Shown here in pieces: positions 45,297-54,550 of a stretch of DNA of 64,000 nucleotides. Every line of letters begins with the position of its first letter. Position 1 is the first letter of the stretch. The DNA is taken from contig NZ_LYBM01000005.1 of NCBI RefSeq assembly GCF_001707825.1, positions 1-64,000 on the forward strand, in the 5' to 3' direction. The DNA comes from Veronia pacifica. Lineage in GTDB: Bacteria > Pseudomonadota > Gammaproteobacteria > Enterobacterales > Vibrionaceae. The notes below the pieces were generated by a model that was given only the letters and a program-made list of their open reading frames with translations, searched no databases and was not told where the DNA came from. Made by a program: the position numbers and the translations under genes.

Positions 45297-46634
45297 ATGT
45301 CTGCTCAAGTACAAGCAAAATTTGTTACCGGCTCGGTAATGAAGCATATCACTGTCATGTCTGTCTCCAGTGCTGTTGGCCTAATGGCACTCTTCTTTGT
45401 TGATTTGCTGGATATGTTTTTTATCAGCATGCTTGGCGATCTTGATTTAACCGCAGCGATTGGCTTTGCAGGTATCGTGGTCTTTTTTGCCACGTCAATT
45501 TCAGTCGGTACATCTATCGCAATGGGCGCAATAGTCAGTCGGGCAATTGGCGCTGGTAAACGAGATGTTGCCCGTAATATGGCGTCGAGTGTTCTGTTGG
45601 TATCCCTGGCCGTAAGCTTGACTGTCGTAAGTTGCCTGCTTTTTTCTCTCGACTCACTACTGGCTCTGCTGGGCGCATCCGGTAACGTGGCAGAGAAAGC
45701 AAAAGATTATTTAACGATTATGCTTCCCAGTGCACCGCTCGTCGCGATGGGAATGGCCGGCGCGGCTGCGCTGAGAGCAGTAGGTGATGCAAAACGATCA
45801 ATGTCGGCAACACTCGCAGGTGGAGCAGCAAATGCAGTCTTAGACCCCATATTTATTTTTACTTTGTCTATGGGTATAGAAGGCGCAGCGATTGCCAGTG
45901 TGATTTCTCGAGTGGTGTTGTTTGCGGTATCCATGCGTGGTGTTATCAAGATACATGATTTACTTGCTTTACCCACAGTGAAAAACTTTTTGCACGCCCT
46001 GAACCCGATTGCAAAAATCGCCATTCCTGCTGTGTTGACTAATCTTGCTACTCCTATAAGTAATGCCATTGTGACAAGTCAGGTGGCCAAATTCGGTGAA
46101 GAATTTGTTGCTGGTTTTGCTGTTATCGGCCGCCTTATGCCAGTTTCTTTTGCCCTCGTCTTTTCATTATCAGGAGCCGTTGGGCCCATTATTGGGCAAA
46201 ATGTTGGTGCTGGTGTCATTAGCAGGGTGCGCCTGACGGTTTATGAGGCACTTAAGTTCATGATTGCTTACTGTGTATTGGCTGCCGGAGTTCTGTTTAT
46301 TGCTCGAAATGCTCTGGTTGATGCGTTTAGCCTTCATGGAGATGCTGCGGATATGGTTTTACTCTTCTGCACATATCTGGCTATTACCTTTATCTTCAAC
46401 GGGATGCTTTTCGTATCTAATGCAGCATTTAATAACCTTGGTAAGCCTACTTGGTCAACCATGCTTAATATGGGTAAAGCGACATTGGGTACCATTCCCT
46501 TCGTCTACATCGGAGGTGGGATTGGCGGTGCTCAAGGGGTGCTGATTGGTAATGCTGTTGGTTCACTTGTGTTTGGAATTTTGGCCTACACCATAGTGCT
46601 AAGGTTTATTTCTGGCATAGAACAGAAACAGTAA
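45297..46634 (+). CDS. MATE-family efflux transporter
   Basis: 445 residues with twelve membrane segments in two similar halves. The halves show MATE features: AMGAIVSRAIGAGKRDVAR in the first, GPIIGQNVGAG in the second, and ALRAVGDAKRSM. These proteins expel cationic drugs or metabolites using Na+ or H+ gradients. The branch (NorM-like or DinF-like) is not resolvable by eye. There is no partner gene next to it. Confidence 0.88.
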   Translation: MSAQVQAKFVTGSVMKHITVMSVSSAVGLMALFFVDLLDMFFISMLGDLDLTAAIGFAGIVVFFATSISVGTSIAMGAIVSRAIGAGKRDVARNMASSVLLVSLAVSLTVVSCLLFSLDSLLALLGASGNVAEKAKDYLTIMLPSAPLVAMGMAGAAALRAVGDAKRSMSATLAGGAANAVLDPIFIFTLSMGIEGAAIASVISRVVLFAVSMRGVIKIHDLLALPTVKNFLHALNPIAKIAIPAVLTNLATPISNAIVTSQVAKFGEEFVAGFAVIGRLMPVSFALVFSLSGAVGPIIGQNVGAGVISRVRLTVYEALKFMIAYCVLAAGVLFIARNALVDAFSLHGDAADMVLLFCTYLAITFIFNGMLFVSNAAFNNLGKPTWSTMLNMGKATLGTIPFVYIGGGIGGAQGVLIGNAVGSLVFGILAYTIVLRFISGIEQKQ

Positions 46635-47211
46635 TAAATAAAGATTTTTTTGTTTGAAACAAAAAAGTGTATTTTTCTACCTTTTTTTTAAGGTCATACA
46701 TATTGTTTGAGTTAAATTGTATGACCTTTATATTCAAATTTTTATATTTATAATCCTCTCTCGTCTATCAATTCCCTTATTAAATAATATATAGAATGTT
46801 AGGCAATTTTTAACTTAAATAACTTCGGTAATTTATTATCAAAATTATTATTTAATGGAATACTAAAGTAATAACTTTTGTCAATATCGGCCAAAATGTA
46901 TATTTTAATAAATCAGGGCGGGAGTAAAATTATATGCGGGTGTTGTTATTAAAATGTAATATTGCTATTCTCTATTTGTAAATTTTATGGCTTTTTCCGG
47001 TTTATTCTTCATTGTTAGGGTATTTTTTCGTATACTCGTGTCTGCCTTTTATGGGTAAATCATAACTATGCCAGAAATAATGGAGATGGGTGATTTTAGA
47101 TTATTTCTATCAGGCATTAAAAAGAAAAAGTATCTAAAAACAGTACATTAAACAGCTCGGAATTAGCGAGTCTGTTGATGTTTTGTACGTTTTTATGTCA
47201 GGAGATTGTTA
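46635..47211. promoter_or_regulatory. AT-rich region before dgkA-eptA with a long inverted repeat
   Basis: About 577 bases without a firm gene. TTTTTTGTTT-G-AAACAAAAAA (46646-46666) is a palindrome just behind the MATE gene. AAGGTCATACA (46690-46700) and TGTATGACCTT (46718-46728) form an 11-base inverted repeat with a 17-base spacer. A 27-codon frame (47068-47151) ends just where a small stem (AACAGCTC and GAG-CTGTT, 47151-47176) begins. These could act in control of dgkA-eptA, but no factor is identified. Confidence 0.5.
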
Positions 47212-47583
47212 ATGAAACCGGGCCATACTGGCATTGCTCGTATATACAAAGCGACAGGATTTTCCATTCAGGGAATTAAAGCCGCATTCAAACACGAGGC
47301 AGCGATTCGTCAGGAGTTTTTCTTACTGGCGTTTTCAGCAATATTCGCCCTCGCATTTGATTTTAGTCTTACAGACAAATGCCTTTTGATGGGTTCAGTG
47401 ATTTTTCTACTCATTGTTGAGCTCTTAAATTCAGCTGTTGAGACTGTCGTTGACAGAGTTGGCTCCGAATACCATGAATTAAGTGGTAGAGCTAAGGATA
47501 TAGGTTCAGCTGCTGTTTTCTTCGCATTAATCCTCGTCTCAATGACTTGGTTTGTTGTGTTATTTAACTTTTTCGGCCAATAA
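47212..47583 (+). CDS. dgkA: Diacylglycerol kinase
   Basis: 123 residues from ATG 47212, seven bases after AGGAG. The motifs EAAIRQE, ELLNSAVETVVDR and AKDIGSAAVF and three membrane helices are typical of DgkA. It phosphorylates diacylglycerol, a by-product when EptA and membrane-derived glucan synthesis use phosphatidylethanolamine or phosphatidylglycerol headgroups. That links it to eptA 21 bases downstream: the pair recycles the lipid left after headgroup transfer. Confidence 0.93.
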   Translation: MKPGHTGIARIYKATGFSIQGIKAAFKHEAAIRQEFFLLAFSAIFALAFDFSLTDKCLLMGSVIFLLIVELLNSAVETVVDRVGSEYHELSGRAKDIGSAAVFFALILVSMTWFVVLFNFFGQ

Positions 47584-47604
47584 AAGCTAATTAGAGGAAA
47601 TACC

Positions 47605-49254
47605 TTGCTCTCAAATATTAATAGTCTTCCGGGATCATTGAGCTTTCAGGCAATAAGAGAAAAATGTAAAGTATCCATGACAACATTTATTGTTGCCATG
47701 TCTCTTTATTTCGGTTTTGTACTCAATACGCCAGTAGTTTCTGAAATTATTCATCTCAGTGAGAATAGCCAGGCTGGCTTATTTGCGTACAGCGCGCCGT
47801 TACTACTGACCTGTTTGTTTATCGTCATATTCTCAGTGCTTGCGCTCCCTTACTTATTCCGCCCGTTATTTATCGTCATTACTCTGTCATCTGCTATCGC
47901 TTGTTTCGCGACATCGAGATATCAGATTATGTTTGATTCGTCGATGATAGAAAATGTGTTCGAGACGCATACCAGTGAAGCCCTCTCTTTTGTCTCGCTC
48001 AGTGCAATAATGTATGTGTTGATTTTGGGCGGGGTGCCTTCTATTTTAATTGGCCTTGTGAAAATAGATACCAGTGCATCGATAAAGTCTCGTATGTTTA
48101 AACGTCTGGCTCTAGTTACTGTGGCTGTTCTGGGCATACTCGCTATTGCTGGGGCTTTCTACAAAGATTTTGCCTCGATAGGAAGGAATAACTCTTACAT
48201 CAAAAAGATGATTGTGCCTGCGCATATTTTTAATTCAGTAAAATACGCATACAAAATCAATTTTGAACCTGAATTACCCTTCAGAGAGCTGGGTGATGAT
48301 GCGACACTTGTTCCTGCTTCGAACGGCAAACCGACATTGATGGTGCTCGTCGTCGGAGAAACGGCGCGTTCGATGAATTTTCATTACAATGGTTACCCGC
48401 GAAATACAAATCCATACACTGCGGACAAGGGCGTAATTTCGTTTGCAAATGTTACCAGTTGTGGGACATCGACAGCCCATTCACTCCCTTGTATGTTCTC
48501 GAAACTTGAGAGAACTAATTATGACCGTCGTCAAGCCAACAGCCAGAGCAACGCGCTCGATATCATGCATAAAGCGGGCGTGGATATAAGCTGGCTTGAT
48601 AATGATGGCGGCGATAAAGATGTTGCCCAAAAAATCGGTATGAAGATGGTTGGAAGTTCCTCTTCGGATACGTTTTGTGATGGTATGACTTGCCATGATG
48701 AGGTGTTACTGGACGGCTTTGACCAGCGTGTGGCTAAAATGAAAGGCAATAAGCTGATTGCGCTTCACACAATCGGCAGTCATGGGCCGACTTACTGGAA
48801 GCGTTATCCTGCATCCATGGCACGCTTTACGCCTACCTGTGACAGAAGTGATATCGAAAACTGTACCGATGAGCAAATTGTTAATACTTACGATAATACC
48901 ATTGCATACACCGACTACTTCCTGAGCAAAATCATTGATAAGCTGAAGACATACGAAGACAAATACAATGTGGTCATGATGTATCTCTCGGACCATGGTG
49001 AGTCACTCGGTGAAAATGGCATTTACTTGCATGGTACGCCTTATATGATTGCCCCAGAAGAACAGAAGCATGTTCCTTGGATCATATGGATGGGTGATGG
49101 ATACGCCAATTCCAGAGGCATTGACCGAAAAGCACTCGAGCAACGTGCGGCGCGGGGTGAGTTTTCTCATGACAACCTGTTCCATACTCTTATCGATTCT
49201 TTTGGTGTTAAAACTGCCGAAATGAACAAAGAAAAAAGTTTATTCAGTCACTGA
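47605..49254 (+). CDS. eptA: Phosphoethanolamine-lipid A transferase, EptA family
   Basis: 549 residues from a TTG start after AGAGGA. Five N-terminal membrane segments precede a periplasmic alkaline-phosphatase-fold domain. The nucleophile Thr lies in VVGETARSMNF; metal ligands are in SDHGESLGENG and LHGTPY; the conserved TSCGTSTAHSLPCMFS and CDGMTCHDEVLLDG segments contain the disulfide cysteines. EptA adds phosphoethanolamine to lipid A and reduces susceptibility to cationic peptides. The intrinsic chromosomal type with dgkA is common; nothing suggests a mobile mcr cassette. A strong hairpin without a T-tract follows. Confidence 0.9.
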   Translation: MLSNINSLPGSLSFQAIREKCKVSMTTFIVAMSLYFGFVLNTPVVSEIIHLSENSQAGLFAYSAPLLLTCLFIVIFSVLALPYLFRPLFIVITLSSAIACFATSRYQIMFDSSMIENVFETHTSEALSFVSLSAIMYVLILGGVPSILIGLVKIDTSASIKSRMFKRLALVTVAVLGILAIAGAFYKDFASIGRNNSYIKKMIVPAHIFNSVKYAYKINFEPELPFRELGDDATLVPASNGKPTLMVLVVGETARSMNFHYNGYPRNTNPYTADKGVISFANVTSCGTSTAHSLPCMFSKLERTNYDRRQANSQSNALDIMHKAGVDISWLDNDGGDKDVAQKIGMKMVGSSSSDTFCDGMTCHDEVLLDGFDQRVAKMKGNKLIALHTIGSHGPTYWKRYPASMARFTPTCDRSDIENCTDEQIVNTYDNTIAYTDYFLSKIIDKLKTYEDKYNVVMMYLSDHGESLGENGIYLHGTPYMIAPEEQKHVPWIIWMGDGYANSRGIDRKALEQRAARGEFSHDNLFHTLIDSFGVKTAEMNKEKSLFSH

Positions 49255-49262
49255 GTTATTGT

Positions 49263-49291
49263 GGCCTGCTTGCCAGACTGGCAGGCAGGCC
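49263..49291 (+). terminator. Long GC-rich hairpin after eptA
   Basis: GGCCTGCTTGCC (49263-49274) pairs with GGCAGGCAGGCC (49280-49291) with one G-U pair. No T-tract follows, so it may stabilise the mRNA end or need Rho rather than act as a standard terminator. The next 260 bases to the zntA promoter hold no gene. Confidence 0.5.
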
Positions 49292-49557
49292 AAATTACGT
49301 CGCGTTTGAACAGCGCGGAACCTGACATTCTCTGTGTGATCACTCACTTCTACTCCTCTTCTGTGCCCTTCCACCATTAATCGGCAATAGTCTTTGTCTT
49401 ATTAGTATTTCAACGTCTCTTTCTTCGCACTTATCCAAATGCTTTTGTCCTAATTCACTTGCAAATGAACCAGATTTTGTGGCTTTGGGCTGACATGATA
49501 AGAACCTCTGTGTAAAAAGTTGTCAAAGAGGTTTTATAAAAAAAACCAGACAAAGGC

Positions 49558-49589
49558 TTGACCTTGGATTCAACTCCAAGGTTTAAACT
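49558..49589 (+). promoter_or_regulatory. MerR-type promoter/operator of zntA
   Basis: TTGACC (49558-49563) and TAAACT (49584-49589) are separated by 20 bases, too long for ordinary sigma-70 promoters. An inverted repeat ACCTTGGA (49561-49568) and TCCAAGGT (49575-49582) fills the spacer. This over-long spacer with central dyad is the mark of MerR-family activators such as ZntR, CadR or CueR. The regulator gene is not in the window. Confidence 0.8.
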
Positions 49590-49621
49590 CCTTACTAAAT
49601 TAGACCAAGATGGAGTTTGTG

Positions 49622-51952
49622 ATGTGTAAGCCTTGTGCATCTACCCAATGTAAAAATACTAAACACACTCAGGTGAAACGCGATACCGTCGCCCAGCCTG
49701 CAACGGCGATCACTGCCTGCTCAATAGAGGGTGATAATATGACTGCCTCAACGCCAGAATACCCTGAACCAGATGAACCTGCCGCTGCGAGTAAATGCTG
49801 TAACAGAGAAAAACAACAAGATACTTCGCCTCAGCCTGCAGAGCTTGAATCAACTCAATACTGGCAGGTGTCGAACATGGATTGCCCTAGTTGCGCGAGT
49901 AAACTGGAGTCGGCAATTAAGACCATAGACGGTGTCGACAGAGCGCAGGTGATCTTCTCTACTGAAAAGCTACGAGTGGACTTTAGCCTCAATACTAATG
50001 CCGCAGAGGTGGCTGAAGAAGTGCAGCGTCAAGCTGTAAAAGCGGGCTTCCCCCTTTCTGAGGTTTCTCGTCGAAAAGATAAAAATGCAAAAAAATCGCT
50101 CAAGCAGCGCATTTTCGATGAGGCTATTTTATTGAGCTTGGTTCTGGTGATGACATCAGCCGCTCTTTTATCGCTTTGGTTACCGGAATTAGGCAAATCG
50201 CTATTTATTGGCGCTACCCTGATTGGCTTATACCCCATTGTCAAAAAAGCATTTAATCTCGCTAAATCCGGTTCCCCGTTTTCTATCGAAATGTTGATGA
50301 GCGTTGCAGCCGTTGGCGCATTGTATCTGGGCGAAACCGTTGAAGCCGCAATGGTCCTGGTCTTATTTCTGATTGGCGAGCGATTAGAAGCATATGCCTC
50401 CTCCCGGGCCAGAGATGGTATTCAGGCCTTAATGTCTCTTGTACCAGATGATGTGGTCAAAATTAATGAGCGCGGAGAAAGGGAAAAGGTAGAAGTAGAA
50501 ACCCTCAGCCCTGGCGACGTTATTGAAATTGCACCGGGTGAACGTTTACCAGCAGATGCCGAGTTATTATCGACCGCCGCAAGCTTTGACCAGAGTGCGC
50601 TGACCGGTGAATCTGTGCCTGTTGATATCCTTGAGGGCAAAAAGGTCATGGCAGGCTCACTGGCAGTTGACCGGGTTGTACGCCTCAAGGTTGTCTCCCG
50701 GCAGGGAGAGAGTGCCATAGACAGGATTCTGAACCTGATTGAAGAGGCAGAATCAAGAAAAGCACCTGTCGATCGCTTTATTGACCGTTTTAGCAAATGG
50801 TACACGCCAATGATGCTGGTTGTTGCGTTGATGGTTGTGGTGTTACCGCCGCTTCTGCTAGGACAATCATGGGATGTGTGGCTGTACCGTGGGTTGGCAC
50901 TGTTACTCATCGCCTGTCCTTGTGCACTGGTTATTTCAACGCCGGCAGCAATAACGTCTGGTTTGGCGGCTGGCACACGGCGGGGCGCTTTAATCAAGGG
51001 TGGTGCCGCACTTGAAGCACTAAGCAAAATCGACGCTGTCGCCTTTGATAAAACAGGTACTCTCACCAAAGGTCAGCCTAGTGTGACTGATCTGGTGTGT
51101 TGGCAACATGAAGAAGCAGATTTTATTGCTGCCGCGGCGGCGATAGAAATGGGCTCCCATCACCCGCTTGCCCGCTCATTGGTCGATTATGCGCAAAAGA
51201 GCGGCGTGAAAATACCAGAGGCAGAGAACCGGATGGCTCAGGCTGGCGAGGGTGTTTCCGGCATCGTTGATGGAAAACGTATCCAAATTGTTGCTCTCGA
51301 TAAGTTAGCCAATGGCCTCAAGCTTGATCACGACCAGACTGCTCAGGCTGATGGTATTGCTGCGCAGGGAAAAACCGTGGCCGTGGTGTTTGAGGATGAA
51401 AAAGCGATTGGTCTTATCGGTTGGCAAGACTCACTCAGGGAAGGGTCTGTTGCGGCTGTCTCACGATTATCTGCAATGGGTATAAAGTCCGTAATGTTGA
51501 CAGGAGACAATCCTACCGCAGCTGCCGCTATCGCCTCTGAGTTAGGAATGGATTATCGAGCTGGTTTATATCCTGAGCACAAAGTGAGTGAAGTACAAAA
51601 ACTGACATCGACGCAGTCTGTTGCCATGGTGGGAGACGGCATTAATGATGCTCCTGCGATGAAGGCATCAGATGTTGGTATTGCAATGGGCAGTGGAACG
51701 GATGTAGCTCTGGAGACCGCGGATATTTCACTCAGTCATAATCGGATAGAGGACTTGCCTGAAGTCATTGGACTTGCCCGCGCGACCATGTCTAACATCA
51801 GACAAAACGTTACGCTGGCAATTGGCCTTAAAGCTGTGTTTCTTGTCACTAGCGTGGCAGGTATCACTGGGCTTTGGGTTGCTGTTCTTGCTGACAGTGG
51901 GGCGACTGCACTGGTGACGCTCAATGCCCTGAGGCTACTTAAGAAGGGATAA
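49622..51952 (+). CDS. zntA: Zn(II)/Cd(II)/Pb(II)-translocating P-type ATPase ZntA
   Basis: 776 residues from ATG 49622, which has GGAG six bases upstream; ATG 49610 would leave no site. The N-terminus is rich in Cys (CKPC, CC pairs), followed by an HMA domain with MDCPSCAS (residues about 85-150). The ATPase core has the TGES loop (ALTGESVPVDIL), the CPC metal motif (IACPCALVIS), the phosphorylated Asp in DKTGTLTKG, HHPLA and GDGINDAPAMK. CPC with a DxxxxxL-less final segment (KAVFLVTSVAGITGLWVAVLADSG) agrees with ZntA-type soft-metal export. Its promoter is of MerR type, so metal induction is expected. Confidence 0.93.
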   Translation: MCKPCASTQCKNTKHTQVKRDTVAQPATAITACSIEGDNMTASTPEYPEPDEPAAASKCCNREKQQDTSPQPAELESTQYWQVSNMDCPSCASKLESAIKTIDGVDRAQVIFSTEKLRVDFSLNTNAAEVAEEVQRQAVKAGFPLSEVSRRKDKNAKKSLKQRIFDEAILLSLVLVMTSAALLSLWLPELGKSLFIGATLIGLYPIVKKAFNLAKSGSPFSIEMLMSVAAVGALYLGETVEAAMVLVLFLIGERLEAYASSRARDGIQALMSLVPDDVVKINERGEREKVEVETLSPGDVIEIAPGERLPADAELLSTAASFDQSALTGESVPVDILEGKKVMAGSLAVDRVVRLKVVSRQGESAIDRILNLIEEAESRKAPVDRFIDRFSKWYTPMMLVVALMVVVLPPLLLGQSWDVWLYRGLALLLIACPCALVISTPAAITSGLAAGTRRGALIKGGAALEALSKIDAVAFDKTGTLTKGQPSVTDLVCWQHEEADFIAAAAAIEMGSHHPLARSLVDYAQKSGVKIPEAENRMAQAGEGVSGIVDGKRIQIVALDKLANGLKLDHDQTAQADGIAAQGKTVAVVFEDEKAIGLIGWQDSLREGSVAAVSRLSAMGIKSVMLTGDNPTAAAAIASELGMDYRAGLYPEHKVSEVQKLTSTQSVAMVGDGINDAPAMKASDVGIAMGSGTDVALETADISLSHNRIEDLPEVIGLARATMSNIRQNVTLAIGLKAVFLVTSVAGITGLWVAVLADSGATALVTLNALRLLKKG

Positions 51953-51970
51953 CGCGAAATGAATAAAAAG

Positions 51971-51994
51971 CCGACACATTGCTGTCGGTTTTTT
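51971..51994 (+). terminator. Rho-independent terminator after zntA
   Basis: CCGACA (51971-51976) pairs with TGTCGG (51983-51988), followed by TTTTTT. Confidence 0.8.
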
Positions 51995-52054
51995 CATCTT
52001 TGAGTGATCTTATTTCCACCTCAATGAAAATGAAACGTTAGGACTTTAATTATT

Positions 52055-52070
52055 GGTGATGTTTGTCACT
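52055..52070 (+). promoter_or_regulatory. Candidate CRP site upstream of udp
   Basis: GGTGA-N6-TCACT differs from the TGTGA-N6-TCACA consensus at one base on each side. It lies about 120 bases before the udp start. In E. coli udp is under CRP and CytR control, which makes the site credible. Confidence 0.5.
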
Positions 52071-52187
52071 TTAATTTGTTGTCTGCGCAGTTAGTTTATG
52101 GGCTTGTGAAACGCGCCCTTAATCAGGGACACGCTCAAACGGCACAAATAAAACCCTATCAGTTGCCGTCTCAAAAGGAGAAACTCG

Positions 52188-52949
52188 ATGTCTGAAACTG
52201 CAGTATTCCATCTTGGTGTGAACAAAGACGACCTAAAAGGTGCCGAGGTTGCCATTATCCCGGGTGACCCTGCCCGAGTTGAGAAAATTGCTAACCTTAT
52301 GGACTCACCTGTATTTTTGGCAGCACATCGCGAATATACACTTTATCGTGCAGAACTTGACGGCAAACCAGTCATTATCTGTTCGACAGGTATAGGCGGC
52401 CCATCGACATCTATTGCCGTTGAAGAACTTGCCCAACTTGGCGTTCATACTTTCTTACGAGTAGGGACAACGGGTGCGATTCAGCCAAATATTGAGCCGG
52501 GCGACATGATAGTCACGACGGCATCTGTTCGTCTTGATGGTGCCAGTTCTCACTTTGCGCCTATGGAGTTTCCTGCAGTTGCTGACTTTGATGTGGCTAC
52601 GGCAATGAAACAGGCGGCTGATGCAAGTGGTGCCAAGGTACATACTGGCGTGACAGCATCTAGTGACACTTTTTATCCGGGACAAGAGCGTTACGATACG
52701 GTAACAGGTCGTGTTGTGCGCCGTTTTCAGGGGTCAATGGAAGAATGGCAGCAGATGGGTGTCCTTAACTATGAGATGGAATCTGCCACTTTGCTAACCA
52801 TGTGTGCAAGCTCTGGGTTACGCGCAGGCTGCGTTGCTGGTGTGATCATTAATCGCAACAGTGCAGAAACACCTAATCACGATACGTTAGCTGAAACTGA
52901 AGCGCGCTCTATCAAAGTTGTTGTCGAAGCTGCCCGAAAAATGCTGTGA
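52188..52949 (+). CDS. udp: Uridine phosphorylase
   Basis: 253 residues. [13 protein letters not shown] is the phosphate-binding start; [34 protein letters not shown], and the [12 protein letters not shown] motif complete the NP-I family signature. The protein is the hexameric Udp that cleaves uridine to uracil and ribose-1-phosphate. AAAGGAG precedes the ATG. A terminator follows the gene. Confidence 0.95.
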   Translation: MSETAVFHLGVNKDDLKGAEVAIIPGDPARVEKIANLMDSPVFLAAHREYTLYRAELDGKPVIICSTGIGGPSTSIAVEELAQLGVHTFLRVGTTGAIQPNIEPGDMIVTTASVRLDGASSHFAPMEFPAVADFDVATAMKQAADASGAKVHTGVTASSDTFYPGQERYDTVTGRVVRRFQGSMEEWQQMGVLNYEMESATLLTMCASSGLRAGCVAGVIINRNSAETPNHDTLAETEARSIKVVVEAARKML

Positions 52950-52970
52950 TGTTTTTCTGACGTAAACGTA

Positions 52971-52997
52971 AAAAAGCCGGAATAATCCGGCTTTTTT
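52971..52997. terminator. Bidirectional terminator between udp and the Card1-like gene
   Basis: AAAAAGCCGGA (52971-52981) pairs with TCCGGCTTTTT (52986-52996) around ATAA. T-tracts occur on both strands, so it serves udp and the converging gene. Confidence 0.92.
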
Positions 52998-53015
52998 TGT
53001 TCTTATAATACAGTG

Positions 53016-54182
53016 TTATTGCACAGGATTTTCAAGGCCGCCGGCATTGAAAAACCAATTGAACAGACAGTTTTTCAGATCGCCGAGTTGTTCAGGTCCT
53101 ACCAACGCCAGACCAAGATCCTTGGCACGGGTAACATCATGATGTCGGAGAGGACGGAAACTGACCAACATGGCACGTGCTTGAAGGCCACCCAAGAGAT
53201 CTCTGAGTGATTCGAGCTTGTAAAGGGTGTCATCACCATCGTTTGACATACTTTTTGTTTTGCATTCAATGATGTGGAGCTTGTTATTCACTACTGCAGC
53301 GACATCAAGCTCGTTCCGAACTTCAATATCGCCTATTTGGCGATAAACCTGCACACCCAGAGAGTTATCCTGAATCGTAAGCAGTTCATGCTGAATTTCA
53401 TCGACTAAATAGTGGACATAACACTCAAGCCACTCACCGTTAGCGAATCGACGCGCCTCTTCACTGCTAAAACACAGCGTACCATCTTTATACGTCGCAA
53501 GATCAACGTCTTTCAGGTCATCAATCAACATGGCAAGCTCACGGTAGCCTTGTTGTTTTTCAGATAACTCAACCTCGAGCCTCTGTTCTTTGCGACATGT
53601 GGTAGCCAGATAGTTAAGTGTGGCAAGGCCCGGACCAAGTTCTTGCGCATTGCTGGCCCATCTTTCGCCGAGAAACTTCACCTTCTGGTCAAGCGACTTA
53701 ACGATATTTTCATCTTGCAGTTCGCTGCGTGCACCAAAGAGGGTGAGGTAATCATTTATGCCGATATGGTCCTCAACCTGTTGGTGCTCTACCTCATCAG
53801 GGTACAGCCAGCAGAGTTCATCACTGAAAGGTTCAATGACGTAAATTGGCCAGCGATATGAACGGAATACTTCGTAAGCCGATAAAAGGCGGTGTCGTAA
53901 ACCGCAGCTGGCATTAAACAGCACTTCGCTGCCATCCTGTTTCAGGCGTTCTGCAAGTTCCCTGAGTTTTGCTTTGATATCACTGATGCTGACATTTGAC
54001 GGTATTTTGAAGAACTCACTTTCAATTCCTTTGGGAGTCAAAACATCTGAAAAGCGGGTAAATTGTTGTTCTTGTTCTGCGGTACCAATCAGAATGAGCT
54101 TTGCGACTGCCAGCTTCTGATGCAGAACGGCTGTGATAAGCCGTACAGGGTCGTTATCAATAATTCCTACATGAACTGACAT
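53016..54182 (-). CDS. Card1/DUF1887-family CARF-nuclease-like protein
   Basis: 388 residues; GGAG stands before the ATG at 54182. Residues 1-150 form a CARF-like Rossmann domain (VGIIDNDPVRLITAVLHQ, LFNASCGLRHRLLSAYEVF). A helical middle leads to a C-terminal PD-(D/E)XK nuclease: GEWLECYVHYLV, VRNELDVAAVVNNKLHIIECKTK with D293, E307 and K309. This is the DUF1887 family, whose type III CRISPR members (Card1/Can2) cut nucleic acid when bound to cyclic tetra-adenylate; a Vibrio cholerae homologue has been crystallised. No CRISPR array or cas gene lies in the window. The ligand loop (ASCGLRHR) departs from the usual TGGTK-like sequence, so the activating ligand may differ. Convergent with udp. 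Confidence 0.85.
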   Translation of the reverse strand: MSVHVGIIDNDPVRLITAVLHQKLAVAKLILIGTAEQEQQFTRFSDVLTPKGIESEFFKIPSNVSISDIKAKLRELAERLKQDGSEVLFNASCGLRHRLLSAYEVFRSYRWPIYVIEPFSDELCWLYPDEVEHQQVEDHIGINDYLTLFGARSELQDENIVKSLDQKVKFLGERWASNAQELGPGLATLNYLATTCRKEQRLEVELSEKQQGYRELAMLIDDLKDVDLATYKDGTLCFSSEEARRFANGEWLECYVHYLVDEIQHELLTIQDNSLGVQVYRQIGDIEVRNELDVAAVVNNKLHIIECKTKSMSNDGDDTLYKLESLRDLLGGLQARAMLVSFRPLRHHDVTRAKDLGLALVGPEQLGDLKNCLFNWFFNAGGLENPVQ

Positions 54183-54550
54183 AGCTACTCCATCGAATGC
54201 TGCTCACTGTCCATTTTTACCACAATTGCCCAGCTATAGTTACGCTAGACCGGGATTCTGAAGAGCAGGCGACATAAGTCAATAATTTGCATAGAAACCC
54301 TAATATTGGGGCAATATCTTGCTTATTCAAGTACCTAACAGAATTTTTATTCTTTTTACCGAGGAAAATATCCCCTCACATATGTTTTTTCTCTATTTAC
54401 TCTAAAAATCTTTCAAAAGTTACCTAGTCTTAAGTATGCGCAAGTGTTTCAGATTTAATGTGTCTTTGTCGGGACTTAACGATTTTTGGCCGCAAAAAAT
54501 TTTGCTCATTCTTGCCCCTGAAATGATCAGCGATGGAGTGAACTGGTTGC
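54183..54550. other. Intergenic region before the giant gene
   Basis: No gene seen in these 368 bases. They separate the divergent Card1-like and giant genes and should hold both promoters. The stretch from 54300 to 54430 is AT-rich. GGAG at 54535-54538 is the probable ribosome site for the giant gene. No clear repeat or palindrome was found. Confidence 0.4.

Noticed and set aside
47605-49254. Mobile colistin-resistance (mcr) gene
   Set aside because: It pairs with dgkA, and no insertion sequence or plasmid feature is nearby; it fits an intrinsic EptA.
53016-54550. CRISPR array or cas operon next to the Card1-like gene
   Set aside because: No regularly spaced short repeats or cas-like frames were seen on either side; neighbours are udp and the giant gene.
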